Part shown: piece after piece, positions 1-11,784 of the stretch | How the letters are laid out: each line of letters begins with the position of its first letter | How positions within the stretch are numbered: the first letter of the stretch is position 1 | Origin: Odontesthes bonariensis | Lineage: Eukaryota; Chordata; Actinopteri; Atheriniformes; Atherinopsidae | Length of the DNA stretch: 64,000 nucleotides | Assembly: GCF_027942865.1 (NCBI RefSeq) | Contig: NC_134524.1 | Location: 27,566,536 to 27,630,535 of the forward strand | Direction: 5' to 3' | Notes under the pieces: model-generated | What the model saw: only the letters and a program-made list of their open reading frames with translations | Told to the model about the DNA's origin: nothing | Database searches by the model: none | Position numbers and translations under genes: made by a program

Positions 1-237
1 GCAGTGCCCCCCACAACCCTATATTGGATTAAGTGGGTATAGAAAATGGATGGATGAACATCACAACACTGACAAGAATAATTACAAGCAAATACACAAT
101 GTCACCATGTTCCCACAGTTGTTTTAGAACCAGCGTTCCTGACAAAATGGCAGTATATGATACATTTTAGAAGTTGAAATAAAACATTCAATTTGAAGCT
201 CGTCCCCATCACTTATAAATTAAAAATACCCCAGCCT

Positions 238-1328
238 CTTTTGTTCTTTTGCAGACCTGGTTACTCAATTCAATCTTCCACCATCTCATCTTTTTAGATA
301 TTTCCAGGTGAGGAACTGTGCAAAATCCTTATTTCCCAACTTCCCTCATCTTCCACCTAAGCAGCAATTGGGTGAACTCTCACAAGTTAATCCTTCAAAA
401 AGGTCTTTAATCTCAAAAGTTTACAATTCTATCCAATTTTATGGTGATCATTTATCCACCAACACAAAGGAGACTTGGGAGCGTGAGCTGGGAGTGATTT
501 TTGATCAAAGCTGGTGGGAATCCGTACTTAAAGTCATTCACAAAACCTCTGTTTGTGCCCATTTGACTTTAATACAATTTAAAGTTTTATTTAGATGCCA
601 TTATTCGAAAACAAGGTTGGCACAGATTTTCCCAAATATGGTAGATGTCTGTGACAGATGTGGAGGCTCACCCTGCAATCTTACGCATATGTTTTTCTCT
701 TGTCCAGCTCTTACGAATTTTTGGCAAATTTACTTCAATCAGCACCATGTCCAAGGTACTCTCAAGGACTATTCACACTTCACCACACACTGGCATTTTT
801 GGTCTTCCAGAAGACTATACCCTGTACTCCGCTAAAGAATTGGAAGTAAAAGCTTTTACCTCTGTAATTGCTAAACGGCACCTCCTTCTGAATTGGAAAT
901 CCAGAACAGCTCCTTCCAGTACACAATGGATCAAAGAGACTATGTCATTTTTGAAAGTAGAGAAAATTAGATATTCAAGTAGAAGAAACTTGAGCAAATT
1001 TTACAGTAAATGGCAACCATTTATGGACTTTTTTGCGACATCTTTCTTTCTTCTTTTATTTATTTGATTTAATTTTAATTTTATTTAATTTTATTTAATT
1101 TTTTTCTATTATTTATGTAATTTATCTGTTATGTTTATGCGGACAGTTTAATCATCTTAAACAGACTATGTCAGAAATCCTTTTTCATAGGCCTTTTTTT
1201 TCTTTTTTTTCTGCAATCATTTGTTTTTAAAACATAAAAATATAATCTAAATCTAAGGGTGTATACAAACATGTCTAATGACCACACCATTGTATACCGC
1301 TATAAAAAATATTAAACAAAAAAAAAAA
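238..1328 (+). mobile_element. 5'-truncated L1-type LINE, ORF2 C-terminal part
   Basis: The reading frame through about 835 carries the cysteine/histidine zf-RVT-like end of an L1-clade ORF2 (CDRCGGSPCNLTHMFFSCP), and a neighbouring frame continues to 1067, so the copy is frameshifted. An AT-rich 3' UTR ends in an A-run at about 1316-1331. The fragment is flanked by a 16-bp target duplication, AAAAATACCCCAGCCT at 222-237 and 1329-1344, which fixes both ends and shows target-primed insertion. It lacks endonuclease and RT domains, so it is a dead copy. Confidence 0.8.
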
Positions 1329-1697
1329 AAAAATACCCCAGCCTTTAAAAGTTATTCATGAAAAAATAACAAGACAGTTTCACACACAGACACATACACA
1401 CACTCCACAAAACAATAGATACAGACTTGTGTCACGTCAGACTTTTTCTTTTTCTTTTTACAAATATCTAAAATTCCACTGTAAGCACACTGCATTTAGT
1501 ATTTTGTGGTGCTGACATAACCCAACCAACACCTCTGAAAAATGGAAACATTTTGTATTGTGAACTTATTGTGTAAATAACAATAATGTAGATAAAATAA
1601 CTTAACTGACCTCAAATAATTCTCCAGTCATCTAAGAGAAAGATGTTTTCAACTGGAACAAATCATAAGTATGATGTTAAACCAAGCCATTCACCTT

Positions 1698-1773
1698 AGC
1701 CAATCACAAACAGCCTTTGTCCCCTATAAAAGTTGAGTGCTTCCGTCATCACACAGACTGCAGAGCTTCAGAG
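1698..1773 (+). promoter_or_regulatory. Core promoter of the first NITR gene
   Basis: A CCAAT box (AGCCAATCAC, 1698-1707) lies just upstream of a TATA box (TATAAAAG, 1725-1732), about 45 bp before the first ATG at 1774. The second NITR gene has a similar AGCCAATCAG upstream at about 46580, which suggests shared lymphoid promoter ancestry. The transcription start is inferred, not seen. Confidence 0.6.
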
Positions 1774-4265
1774 ATGATGCTACTTTGCATTTTTCTCTTG
1801 CTTGGCAAGATCTGTGAGTATTTTACACATTTTTTTTGGGGGGGGGGGGTGTTCTTCATGCATTAATTTAATCATGAGTGCTAATGAAACTATAAATTAC
1901 ATAATTGTGCATTTTTATGCAGGTCTGGGGCTTTCTGTCAACAAAACATCATGTATAATTCAGGAGAGTGGAGTCATGACAGCTACAGTTGGGGACGCAG
2001 TTTATTTACGCTGCTCTTGTCAAGATGACACTATAACTTTTCTTTTCTGGTACCAGCATAGCCTGGGAATTCCCATGCTGCTTTGCGCTCGATTTCATTC
2101 TCACTGCAAAGTCAGCCTGGAAACCACCGCCCTTATTTTTGCCAGAGTTTGGGAACCAATCACAGAACGGGGGGGGGGCGGCGGCAGCAAGACGATGACG
2201 ACGTCTATGCGCTACACCGAAGCTTGTAGAGTGTTAATTCAACATGACAGCGGACACAACGTTACCGTTCAATGCAGCCTTAGAAAGTGTTTCGGAGTAG
2301 ATTCACCCTAGGGTCATTTGAACCGTGACATCCAGCCAAGTAGCCCACCCGAAGTTTTTCCGATCTTGGCTGAACATCAGCTGAGTTACTGAGTTATCCC
2401 GAATAGCTTAGTACAAGCGCTAACGGACCCTGGCAGTATCTCCAAAATTACCACACTAAAATCACATGTCATGAAACCAAACTTCTACAGTAGTACAAAT
2501 ATGGTCTGTACTCACAAAACGATGCATTTGGAAGTTTGTACATAGTCCAGGAGTTTATTATTATCATCAACACAAGCCTGATAGCTTTTCTGCTGCTAAA
2601 GCTACGTCGACGTCACTTCTGGGAGCTTCAAAGTAAGATGAGGGTTGAGCTACTACTGTAGACAACAAAGCAAGGCTGCTCAATTTCTCCATTATTAAAA
2701 TAAATTCACAACTCTACAACATAAAAATTCATGTAGAATATAGCATATAGGCCTACTTTGTTGTCAATTTAAGTAGCTTAGAGCGCAAGTTTACTTTTAT
2801 TTTCCATTTTTTTCTTCTTCCTCGTCGAATTTCTGTCGTCATCTGGTATAAGTGATACAATTGGCTATGAATCGCGCGCAAAGCAGCATGGGAAATACCT
2901 GACGTCATTTGATAGACATTCGTAGTGCCCAATAAACGGCTCTAGGCATTCGTAAACCACGCCTCAAATACGAGAAAATGCACACCTAGTTCCCAGACCA
3001 CCATCTCATTGAGATTGTGGACGCGTCAGCCAGGCTAGTACCAGCAAAGCCTGGGCAGCAAACCTCACACCATATCAAGTTGGATGAAGGACAGTGAAGA
3101 ACCAAAAATCTCCCCAAAATATAGAAAAAGGTTTCAAGTTGATGCACAAAAGGATGGAATCAACAATCTGATAATCAGAGATCTTCACCTGTCAGATTCA
3201 GGGAGATATTTCTGTGGGATTTTAGAATTCAGTACCATTGAATTTGGACAAGGAGTTTTCCTTCATGTCAAAACATCTCTGTCCAACACACAATCTTCTG
3301 TCCATCAGCCAGCTGTGGAGCAACTTCGACTGGGAGACTCTGTGAATTTGAGCTGTACAGTGTACGCTGAGTCATGTGCAGGAGAGCAGACACTCTACTG
3401 GTTCAGACATGGTGCGTCTCAGCCTGCAGTCATGTATCCCAGCAACAGACAGTGTACAAGCCTCTCAAATGAACAGCCTGACAGGAAAAATTGTACTTTA
3501 AAGCTTGAGATAAAGTCTGTGCTTTCCTTTGATGCTGCAACTTACTATTGTGCTCTAGCCTCCTGTGGGGAGGTTGTCTTTGGAAATGGAACACGAGTTG
3601 AAATTCTAGGTAGGTGATGACTATAGATAATCAGTGTTATTGATGTGTCCAACCTGTGGAATAACTATGAAATGACTCATATTGATTGTATTTCTAAAAA
3701 ATATAAATGTATGTAACAGTTTTCTCTGTCTTGTATGTGAGGTTCCACTACAGTCCCCACTCTCCTGGTGTACTGCCTGTTAGCAGCTCTCACCGTTTCC
3801 ATTGTTGTGCTCTTTGTTCTGGGTTTCGTCATGTACAAGCTAAAATCAAAGCTGTGCTCTGATTGCAAAGGTAAAGGTTAGAATATCAAAATAATCTTGC
3901 TGCATCCAACTGGTTGGCAGGCTTATTCATATGCTTTAATTTTCAGGAACTGCATCACACCCGACCTGTTCTTTAGCCTCAGACTATGTGGTAGGTGAAA
4001 AAATATTATCATTATACCAAATAAATTTTTCTTCTCATCTTCAGCTACATTTTGAATAGAAGCTATTACATTTCTATTTCTTCTACGTTATTTGCAGTTC
4101 TGTTTTTCACATGAAAACCTCATTGTTCATTGTCATTAGCAGAGCCACAATGCAGACAATCTCCATTATGCTGCTCTGAGTCTGAAGAGGAACAGTGACT
4201 GGCATCATCGAGAGGACAGCACGGAGAGTGTTTGTGTGTACTCCAGAGAGAAGAGCAGAAAATAG
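1774..4265 (+). pseudogene. NITR-type inhibitory receptor, V exon broken by transposon
   Basis: Five exons fit GT-AG rules: signal peptide 1774-1813 (MMLLCIFLLLGKIC); V plus I domains starting 1923 and ending 3609; transmembrane 3742-3870; short cytoplasmic exon 3947-3990; tail to TAG at 4263-4265 (acceptor at 4140 or 4143). The V region has the framework cysteine (YLRCSC), WYQQ and SGRYFCG, then a J-like FGQG. The second domain has CTVYAESC, YYCALASCG and a second J-like FGNG, the NITR I-domain pattern. The tail carries an ITIM (LHYAAL) and an ITIM-like VCVYSREK. A 979-bp DNA element sits inside the V coding sequence, and the frame entering it stops at 2311. No splice pair removing it is obvious, so the gene is probably dead by a single event; outside the insertion I see no other break. 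A polyA signal follows at about 4336. Confidence 0.8.
2059..3037. mobile_element. hAT-like non-autonomous DNA element in NITR V exon
   Basis: The element begins TAGCCTGG and ends CCAGGCTA, and is bounded by the direct repeat GTACCAGCA at 2050-2058 and 3038-3046, which fits an 8-9 bp hAT-style target duplication. Inside, 2068-2093 and 2871-2896 form a second inverted pair (24 of 26 positions match). There is no transposase frame. The flanking host codons read through cleanly across the empty site (WYQ before, then QSLG), so the boundary is well supported. The family is not identified. Confidence 0.65.
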
Positions 4266-4269
4266 TAAA

Positions 4270-5361
4270 GAAAACTTTCTTGTTTAAAACCAAAGCAAGA
4301 AAACAACCAATCACTTGACTGAAAGTATGATGTAAAATAAACAAAATTAAAATAAATATAGACACCACACAAGCTCCAGCGTTTCTGACCATACAGTAAA
4401 ACACTGAATACACAAAGTTACCTCATGAAAATACCTTGAAATCTATTAATAACCTCATGAGCACAGGTCACAGCTTTCAGTCTATAGTGGAATCTCACTG
4501 TATACCTTCCACTTGTGTGGTAAAGGTGGTGTGAATTACACTGTAGAAGTTTCCACTGGTGGAAACTTGAGATCGAACAGAGCTTAAACACAGGAAGACC
4601 ACCTTAATACAGGCTCTGTCAAACACTTTTCCCCAACCATATAAGGCACTGAATATCTGACCTTTCATCCATGCCTGGAAGAAAGACCAAAATAAACATG
4701 CCACTGTTAGAAGGTCAGTGTTAAACTTGTTCAACTGGTTATTGCACATTTATATGTTAAATGTTTGTATGATATATGTGTGGTGCCTGAATTCAGAAAG
4801 AAAAGAGTGTTGCTTAATATTATGGCAGTGGGCATGACCAGAACACTCGTCTTTACCGCAGTGGAGCTGACGAAGCCCTCCAACTGATAAAATTTAGTTT
4901 AATAAGGATGTTATATAGTGGGTGTGTAGTGTTGTCCATTATGTTCAGAAGTTTGTACAACATTCTATATTGCACAATCCGTTCCAGGGGCTACAGAGCA
5001 GTCTCCAGCAAAGAGCCAGCCTTCTTTTAACACTGTCCTCTTTCCAAAAATGTTAAAGGGGACAAAATGATGAAAAATAAACCTTTTTCTGTTCTTAAGA
5101 GCATATATTTAGTTGTCTCAAGTCATCAGTAAGTGAAAATCTCCCCAAAAGCACAACCGTGATATTTTTGTTATTGCCCCCTGTGTTTGAAAGTTTCTCA
5201 TTCAACGAGTTGTACTGATTTTCATTTATGTTGCTAACATACAGCTACACTGCTAAACAATTTCCCTCTCGGATCAATGGAGCAATAATCTATATCTAAA
5301 CATAGAGCTACAATGTTTTTGGTATGCCTGGAGAAATAGCTTCATTATGTTTGCTCTGATC
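4270..5361. other. NITR 3' UTR and unassigned DNA
   Basis: Contains AATAAA motifs at about 4336 and 4352 that can end the upstream NITR transcript. Beyond about 4450 I see no gene, RNA or recognisable repeat; short open frames here look random. Confidence 0.5.
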
Positions 5362-5481
5362 TAGGTGACAAACGATATCCGCCTGAACATGGGCAAAGTT
5401 TCAGTCTGAGTTCTGCTGGACCTGAGCGCTGCCTTTGACACATTTAGCCATGTAATGTTTTTACAGAGATTAAAAGACTGG

Positions 5482-5675
5482 ATGGGGTAGTGGGTTAAGC
5501 AGCCGCCCCATGTACAGAGGCTATAGTCCTTGCTGCAGCTGGCCCCGGTTTGAGTCCAGTACCGAGCAGCCCTTTGCTCCGTGTCTCCCCTCTCTCTCTG
5601 CCCCTTGCATTCCTGTCTCTCTCCAACTGTCCTATCATTAAAGGCATAAAAAGCCCCAAATAATATTTAAAAAAA
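5482..5675 (+). mobile_element. tRNA-derived SINE
   Basis: Starts with a tRNA-like head containing GGTTTGAGTCC (B-box-like), has a C/T-rich body, and ends in an A-rich tail. The target duplication AAAAGACTGG at 5472-5481 and 5676-5685 is exact. It sits inside the LINE RT frame between the sequences for FLQRLKDW and VGISGSAL. SINEs of this look are common in percomorph fish; the family name is not assigned. Confidence 0.8.
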
Positions 5676-5961
5676 AAAAGACTGGGTGGGAATCTCTGGT
5701 AGTGCTTTAAACAGGTTCAAGTCCTATCTCGAGGACAGGAGATAGTTTATTGAAATTGGTAACTGTGTCTCAGACCAAATTGCTATGATCTGTTCCGTAG
5801 GGGTCAAATTTGGGAGCCCTATTGTTCAATCTGTACATGCTTCCATTAGGCCAGCTTAGCAGCTATAATGTGTCCTACCACAACTATGCAGATGACACTC
5901 AGATCTATGTATCACTGATGGCAGGAGAAAATGGGCCTGTAGATTAATTGTGTTGCTGTAT

Positions 5962-6683
5962 GATGCTGCGTGTACACCAAGAGCGACCTACGCTACCTGA
6001 GCGCCGGAAATCATTATTTCTCTATGGAGGGTGAGCTAACTGGGCGACCAGAGCTAATTTGCCAGTGGCGAAGCTACCTGAGCTACCAGAGCGGATTCCA
6101 GCGATTAAACTCAAGCTAATATTATGGTAATGAGCTATGATGCGGTTCGGCGAAAACCAATGACAATCCACAGATTGTAGGGGTCCGACAATCCGCGGGG
6201 TTCGCGGAAACAGACGTGTAAACTTTGGTTCCTATCCAAACAATAGTCATTTAATCCTGAGACTGTTGCAATTGCCGTGTCGAGTGCTTCAATACAATAG
6301 TGTAGTAACCCCACGCATACCTTTCTCACTGAAATTAAGTTTTATTTCGGATTTTATTTCGAATTTAGTTTATTTTTCACAGCTGCCTCTGCTATTCCTG
6401 CTCTTCTCAGGTGTACCTAATGTAGTTTTACATAATTTGTAACGTGATGTATATCTTGTATAACAAATTGTAAATAACAACACGTTTATTCGTGTCCCTG
6501 CCCTCTCTTTCCTCATGTTTTTTTTTCGCTGGGGTGCTGCAGAGGCAGGGCCTTTAAAAATTGAACATTCTAAATGTGACGTCACGAGCTACCAAAGCTA
6601 CCAAAGCAAATTGTCAAGCGAACTTTCTCCAGCTACCTCCGCTACCAGGTAGCGTATGTCGCCCTTGGTGTACACGCAGCATC
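5962..6683. mobile_element. Non-autonomous DNA transposon with long TIRs
   Basis: The left end GATGCTGCGTGTACACCAAG (5962) is mirrored by CTTGGTGTACACGCAGCATC (ends 6683), with further inverted similarity inward (GCTACCTG-type motifs). The interior has subterminal GAGCTACC-like repeats and no transposase. The element splits the LINE RT frame. The target duplication is too short or too decayed to call, so the superfamily stays open. Confidence 0.75.
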
Positions 6684-6867
6684 AAACAGATCAGTGTGTG
6701 GATGCAAAACAAATTTCAGAAACAAAGAGAAAGTGTCATCAGTCACTTTAAGACTCTCTCTCTAGAACCTAATAATCAGGTTAGAAATCTAGGGGTAGAA
6801 AAAAAAAGAAAAAAAGAAATCTAGGGGTAATATTGGACTCGGACCCAAACTTTAACAGCCACATTAA

Positions 6868-7267
6868 AGCTGCAGTCGGCAGGTTTTCAAAATTGCGAGT
6901 CTAAGGTCGGAAAATTTCAGGTCCCTCCCCCAACCTCTAACAAGCTCCGAATCGCCCCCCAAACCCCTCCCCCTCTGTGGACGACGTTGTGCACGTGAGT
7001 TCACACCAGTGTGAGCGCACACAAGCTGGGGCAGACTCACGCTCAGCAGCGTGTGCACAAGCTGTGATTGACAGGTAGGATTCCTCCACCCTAACTTGAT
7101 TGGTTAAAAACAGCCGGGAGCGCTCGGTTTTTGCAAGCATGATTACAGGCTTCAGAGGGAGCTACAGATTTCGTTATTTTTCCTAAACAGCCTATTTAAT
7201 ATTCTACTTCCAGAATCCCATGACAGTTCAAGCTAATATGACTAAAAAAAAGTTGCCGACCGCAGCT
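6868..7267. mobile_element. TTAA-flanked MITE
   Basis: TTAA lies on each side (6864-6867, 7268-7271) and the ends are inverted: AGCTGCAGTCGGCAGG on the left, and the complement AGCTGCGGTCGGCAAC on the right. TTAA targets are typical of piggyBac and Kolobok families. No transposase is present. Confidence 0.8.
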
Positions 7268-7790
7268 TTAAATCAATAACATCAGCAGCTTTTTACCATC
7301 TAAAAACATTGCCAGAATCAAAGGAATAGTGTCTAAACCAGACCTTTTAGAAGAATCTGACTCAGTGTATTTAACAATGCTGGAGCTTTCAACAACAGAT
7401 GATTCAGTAGTTTTATGTCACACTGACTTTAGAAGACATCGCTCTCATGTTCAATCAGGGCACTGTGGACACTGTGGACCAACAGTCCCCAAGCCAATCC
7501 TCTTTACCTGCTCACCTGAAAAGATATTTTCCAGTCATGCTTTTACATCTTCTTGTGCAAATGTTTTCAATGCCTAAAATGAAAACTCAGTCATCTCTGA
7601 TTGGCCAGTCATACCTTCTCCTGTCACTAGAAAGTGGAAAACTTAAAGAGCTTCTCTCAGTGAACAGCAATTTCAAGAAAATGACTTGTCCAGTCTTTGC
7701 TGGTGTTATGACATATCTGTTCTTGGGAACAATGAGCAATGTTGCTATCTTTTGTAATATTTTTGTTAACTTTATAATGTATTTTTAGGG

Positions 7791-8090
7791 TTCCAGGGTT
7801 CTTCCCACCCCCCAAAAACATGCATGTTAGGTTAATTGGTGATGCAATATTGTCCCTAGGTGTGAGTGTGAGTGCCCAGCCACTGGGGAGAATGAACCAG
7901 TGTATTTCTAGTGCCGGTCCCAAGCTTGGATAAATAGTGAGAGTTGCGTCAGGAAGGGCATCAGGTGTACAAACATGTGCCAAATCGATGATGTGAGATC
8001 GATGTGGTTAACCCCTGGTGAAGGGAAAGGCTGAAAGCAGAAGAAGATAATGTATTGTCACAGCCTTAATATGCTTTCAATCAAGGTATT
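7791..8090 (+). repeat. Interspersed repeat, LINE/SINE tail type
   Basis: Contains wording common in teleost SINE/LINE tails (GTCAGGAAGGGCATCAGGTG, CAAATCGATG, AACCCCTGGTGAAGGGAAAG). It lies between the LINE fragment and the next NITR remnant. No coding potential. Confidence 0.4.
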
Positions 8091-8124
8091 AAGTCTTTTA
8101 CTTTTTATTTCCTTTCCCCCCAGG

Positions 8125-8965
8125 TTTCTTTTTAACTCATGTACCAGCTCTCAAAGTGTCAAGTTTACATCATCATCATCATCATCATATATCATCAACT
8201 TTACATTATAAAATTGTTAATGTTGGTCAGGATGTGAATTTGAAATGTTTTTATCAAAACGGTGCTGCAGTGGGGTTTTTTTTTTGTATAAACAAACTCT
8301 GGGTCAGAAACCACAGTTAATGTCTGAATTATTTAAGTACAAGAGAAATGGCTCCTTGAATGGTGAATTTAAGAATGATCCACTATTTGATCTGGAAACT
8401 GGGAGTGGTAAAAACCACTTGAAGATCTCAAATGTGCAAATCTCAGACTCAGCTACTTACAGTATGTGTATGAATATTTGGAGGGCACTATTGACCACGG
8501 GAAGGGTTCAGGTTCTGAAATCTAGGGTCTGTCAGTCGGCATCCGAGAGCATCCAGTCAGGAGGCTCTGTGACTCTGAAGTGTACAGTACATACTGGGGC
8601 CTGTAATGGAGAACACTGTTTACAGGTTCAAAGACTCAGAGGAATCACATCCAGAACTCATTTACACCAATGAAGTAAGGAATGATCAGTGTGAGAAAAA
8701 TGCAGAGCCACGAGAACCTGAATGTGTCTCATGCTGAGACCTACTACTGTGCTGTGGACACATAGTGTTTGAAAACAGTACCAAACACTGAAGGTAAAAA
8801 AAATTCCAGCAAAGATTGCTGCATCTTGTTAAAAGCAGTCTATACTTTCTAATCTTATCTGCTCTCTGTAATGCATTGTAATTTATTACTCTCTTTAGAT
8901 TTTTTTAGTGGAGTGGAGCTTTGGCATTTAGCAACATCCTGGTGGGTTAACTATCATTTCATGGT
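8125..8965 (+). pseudogene. Frameshifted NITR receptor pseudogene
   Basis: The V-type domain (NLKCFYQNG, LGQKPQL, VQISDSATYS) and I domain (SVTLKCTVHTGACNGEH) match the intact NITR at 46662. Lesions: a T-run near 8275 shifts the start of the V frame; the V-domain second cysteine is gone (ATYSMCM where ATYFC is expected); a frameshift follows CNGEH near 8616; and the I-domain end (ETYYCAV, then a stop at the equivalent of the SCG motif) is in another frame near 8745. A decayed transmembrane exon remnant (GGAGCTTTGGCATTTAGCAA) is at about 8918-8940. No signal exon is evident upstream because mobile DNA abuts it. Confidence 0.8.
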
Positions 8966-11043
8966 GCGTGTCCAACTTATGCGCTATTGAAGGCTAGCAA
9001 AATCTGTACGAGTAAACATTTGCCAATAAACACATTCTATCATTAGGGCGATCAGATCCCAACCAACCAAATGTGGGACAACAAGCATGTTTGTGTCAGA
9101 CAATGTCACATTTTATATTCAGCAGGAATGCAAACAAAGATAGGCACATCTCCTTTTGATCCCTACTTTCTTGAGAAACTCACATGTATTGTGTTGCTTC
9201 TCGTCATATTTTCCCTCATGTGGAACTGAAAAATTGCTTAGGAAAAACCAGTCAAAATGTGGGAAAACCTCTCAATTTGTTGTGGGACAAGAGACAAAAA
9301 AAATGCAGTGCAGTCAATGAGCGATACCCCGTCACCTGAAATTGCTTCAACATGAGCCTTTGTACAGTGTACTTGTTTAAAGTCCAAATAATGCTTCAAG
9401 AGCAAAGATTCAGGTTTAAAAATCCCACATTTGTACTTTGAACATTTGACACTTGATTTTCAAATGCAACATATGTTTTTATTATTATGGCGAGACACTA
9501 CAGGTGAATAGGGTAATATTTTTAAATAATAGATATCACCATGAAACTTCCTCAGTTGATTACTTATACAAGTATGAAAAAAAATGTTTTACAAGTTTTA
9601 GAAATTTGTATGTTTAATTATGTAAATTATGCATTATCTCATTAAATATGCGCAAATTTGCATATATTTCCGGAAGATAGATCTGAACATACGATAAAGC
9701 CAGGTGCAAAATTCTTTTTTCATTTTGTTTACACACAAAATGAAAAGAAATTACGGAGGGATTTCAGGATATCTGCTTTCATTTCCTAAGAAATCAAAAT
9801 ATACTGTCCATAGCCTAAAAAACATTGATTTTCGCCATATTTTTTTATTATAATGTCACGTAAATCAGGCCAGGAATGATTTATCAACAAATCCTTCTGT
9901 AAATATCTTCGGAATACTGCAAAGTTTGGTGTTAGTAGGTGCTCCACAGTCTCAGATATTGATACTGGAAAAATACAAAAAACTGATTTTGAGAAAACGG
10001 CATTTAAAGATTTAAATTGGGGAATTCAATACATTTGTATTGGAAACAATTGCTCAAAAACAGAATAAATGCTCAGGCCCTTGGTAATACTAATATTGAA
10101 TAAAATAATCTTATTAATAAAGAATACAAGCTCAATACAATACAATAATAGATCATAGGTTCATATAAATTCATTGAGACGTGCGACATGTATGATCAGC
10201 CACTGCTGTGTCGCACAGTCAGTGGCACTGTCATTAACTCCCCTCGGTTTTCTAAATACAGTTTACGGTCAGGTGTGCTGCTTCCCGATGGTTCATCAGC
10301 TAATCTAATAGATTTTCTTTTATTGCATCTTGCAAAGCGCAATTGTTGCTGTCTTTTATTTGAAAGTTGCGGTGTTAAGGGCAGATTACAGTTCTGCGTC
10401 TATCGTCTTGACGTGTTGCTTTGCTCTGGTCGCGAACCACTTTTCATGTTATGGTTCTGCAACCTCGACCCTAGAATTTCTAGTGACGCATAGCAGTTTC
10501 CCGCCAAAACGCTAGTGGGAGCCCATTCATGGACTCGCGGGAAGAAGCGAGAATGACAACAACACAGACAACCGGAAAGGCACACCAAGGACCAATCACA
10601 GTCGCTTTTGTCTGCGCACTTCCGTTGGTGGTCTGCATGCGTCTGTCGCGTAGTCAGGATTTTTTTGAGGTGCACGAGAACGCGCGCCTCTTTTATTACG
10701 CCTCTAATATTACTGGGCATGTATTGTTGTAATGTTTTAAATACTTGAACGCAGTTTTTCTAGAGAAGATAATTGTTTTGTATATGGGAGTATCGTCCAT
10801 CGACTCTTTTGGGCTTTCACATGCGCGAGCGTACAACTAACCGGTGAGTTACATGCTGTTTATAAAGTTGTTTTGTAACGTCCCCATGCCAGTAATGTGA
10901 GAACCATGCATATGGTTTTGATGGTAAGGCTTGTGACTTTATTGTCGGATGGTTTATAAAGTGGTGTGACGTTTCTGCAGTGTGCAAGTTGTTGTTTTAC
11001 GTGGAAGGGTTAGCGCTTGCCCCTAGCCACCACGTATTAGCCT
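8966..11043. other. Unassigned DNA left of the provirus
   Basis: AT-rich up to about 10150 with no gene I can support. From 10190 to 11040 the sequence is more CpG-rich, with several short frames in both strands that lack family features; a promoter or an unknown element is possible. The last six bases before the provirus plus one (CGCATG, 11044-11049) are the integration duplicate. Confidence 0.4.
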
Positions 11044-11049
11044 CGCATG
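11044..11049. repeat. Left target-site duplication CGCATG
   Basis: Exact copy of the six bases at 27694-27699, immediately outside the terminal AGAGAG. Six bases is the known Polinton duplication length. Confidence 0.93.
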
Positions 11050-11624
11050 AGAGAGATATAGGGAATACTTTATGTCAAAAAAGAGTGATTTATGACATGT
11101 GACCTTTTGACCTCTGTATGTCCTGTCACATCAAAGGGTTAGGTACATATGTAGGTCAGCGATAACAAGTGGCTGTTGGTGGTGGTTAGGGGTGTGTGTG
11201 TGTGTTAGGGTGTCACTTTTAGTCACAAAAAGATTTATGGGGGGGTAATAAAGTATGAGTTATGAGGACGGTAATAAAACGTCATTTATGAGAGGCAATA
11301 AATGACGTGTGACCTTTGATGTACGTATGTCCGGTCAGATCAAAGGGTTAGGTACATATGTAGGTCAGCGATAACAAGTGGCTGTTGGTGGTGGTTAGGG
11401 GTGTGTGTGTTAGGGTGTTTCAATATGTTTGAGTAGTAGCAGTTAAATGCTGCTTCTCTGTGTTTTATAAATAAAAAGGTTTAGGGGGTTTTAATAGGAA
11501 TGGTTTAGGAATGGTTTAGTTTAAGCTGTCAAGATTTTAAAGTCAGAGCGGGTGGTCAGAACCTGGTTTTTCTACATTCGGCTTAAAAGCGTCGTTATTA
11601 GTGCAGTGAGATAGAATGAAAGAA
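11050..11624 (+). repeat. Left terminal inverted repeat, internally expanded
   Basis: Reads inward as the reverse complement of 27325-27693. The shared part ends at GAGATAGAATGAAAGAAAA. It is about 200 bp longer than the right TIR because a ~109-bp unit containing GGTTAGGTACATATGTAGG and GATAACAAGTGGCTG occurs twice (11099-11207 and about 11307-11410). The terminal repeat is where protein-primed replication would start. Confidence 0.9.
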
Positions 11625-11720
11625 AAAAAAAAAAAAAAAAAAGAAAAACATAGTTATATGTAGATTGCCCCCTGGCTTTAAGAACCAATGAGATGACAGG
11701 AGGGTGGGGTTTTGGTAATG

Positions 11721-11728
11721 GATAAAAA
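11721..11728 (+). promoter_or_regulatory. TATA-like box for the leftmost viral gene
   Basis: GATAAAAACC lies 57 bp before the ATG at 11785. The same TATAAAAACC core sits about 55 bp before the ATG of the leftward spliced gene at the other end, so the two outermost genes may share early control. Confidence 0.5.
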
Positions 11729-11784
11729 CCCTGACGGGTCCACGTGTAGAGAGCGACAGCGCTGTGAAAGATAGCTGATTCACA

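Larger units (their letters stand above)
5362..7790 (+). mobile_element. Decayed LINE reverse transcriptase with three nested insertions
   Basis: Translated pieces match the RT of a jockey/L2/Rex-type LINE: LDLSAAFDT near 5425, NYADDTQIY (the catalytic YADD box) near 5890, then NLGVILDSDPNF near 6820 and later C-terminal RT-like sequence up to about 7450. The frame is interrupted by a SINE (5482-5675), a DNA element with long TIRs (5962-6683) and a TTAA-flanked MITE (6868-7267). Removing each brings RT-like codons back together. Other small lesions exist, including a local duplication of GAAATCTAGGGGTA at 6783 and 6816. It is not functional. Confidence 0.75.

Noticed and set aside
10188..10732. 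Several overlapping 60-106 codon frames left of the provirus
   Set aside because: Present in several frames on both strands without family features; GC content alone explains them.
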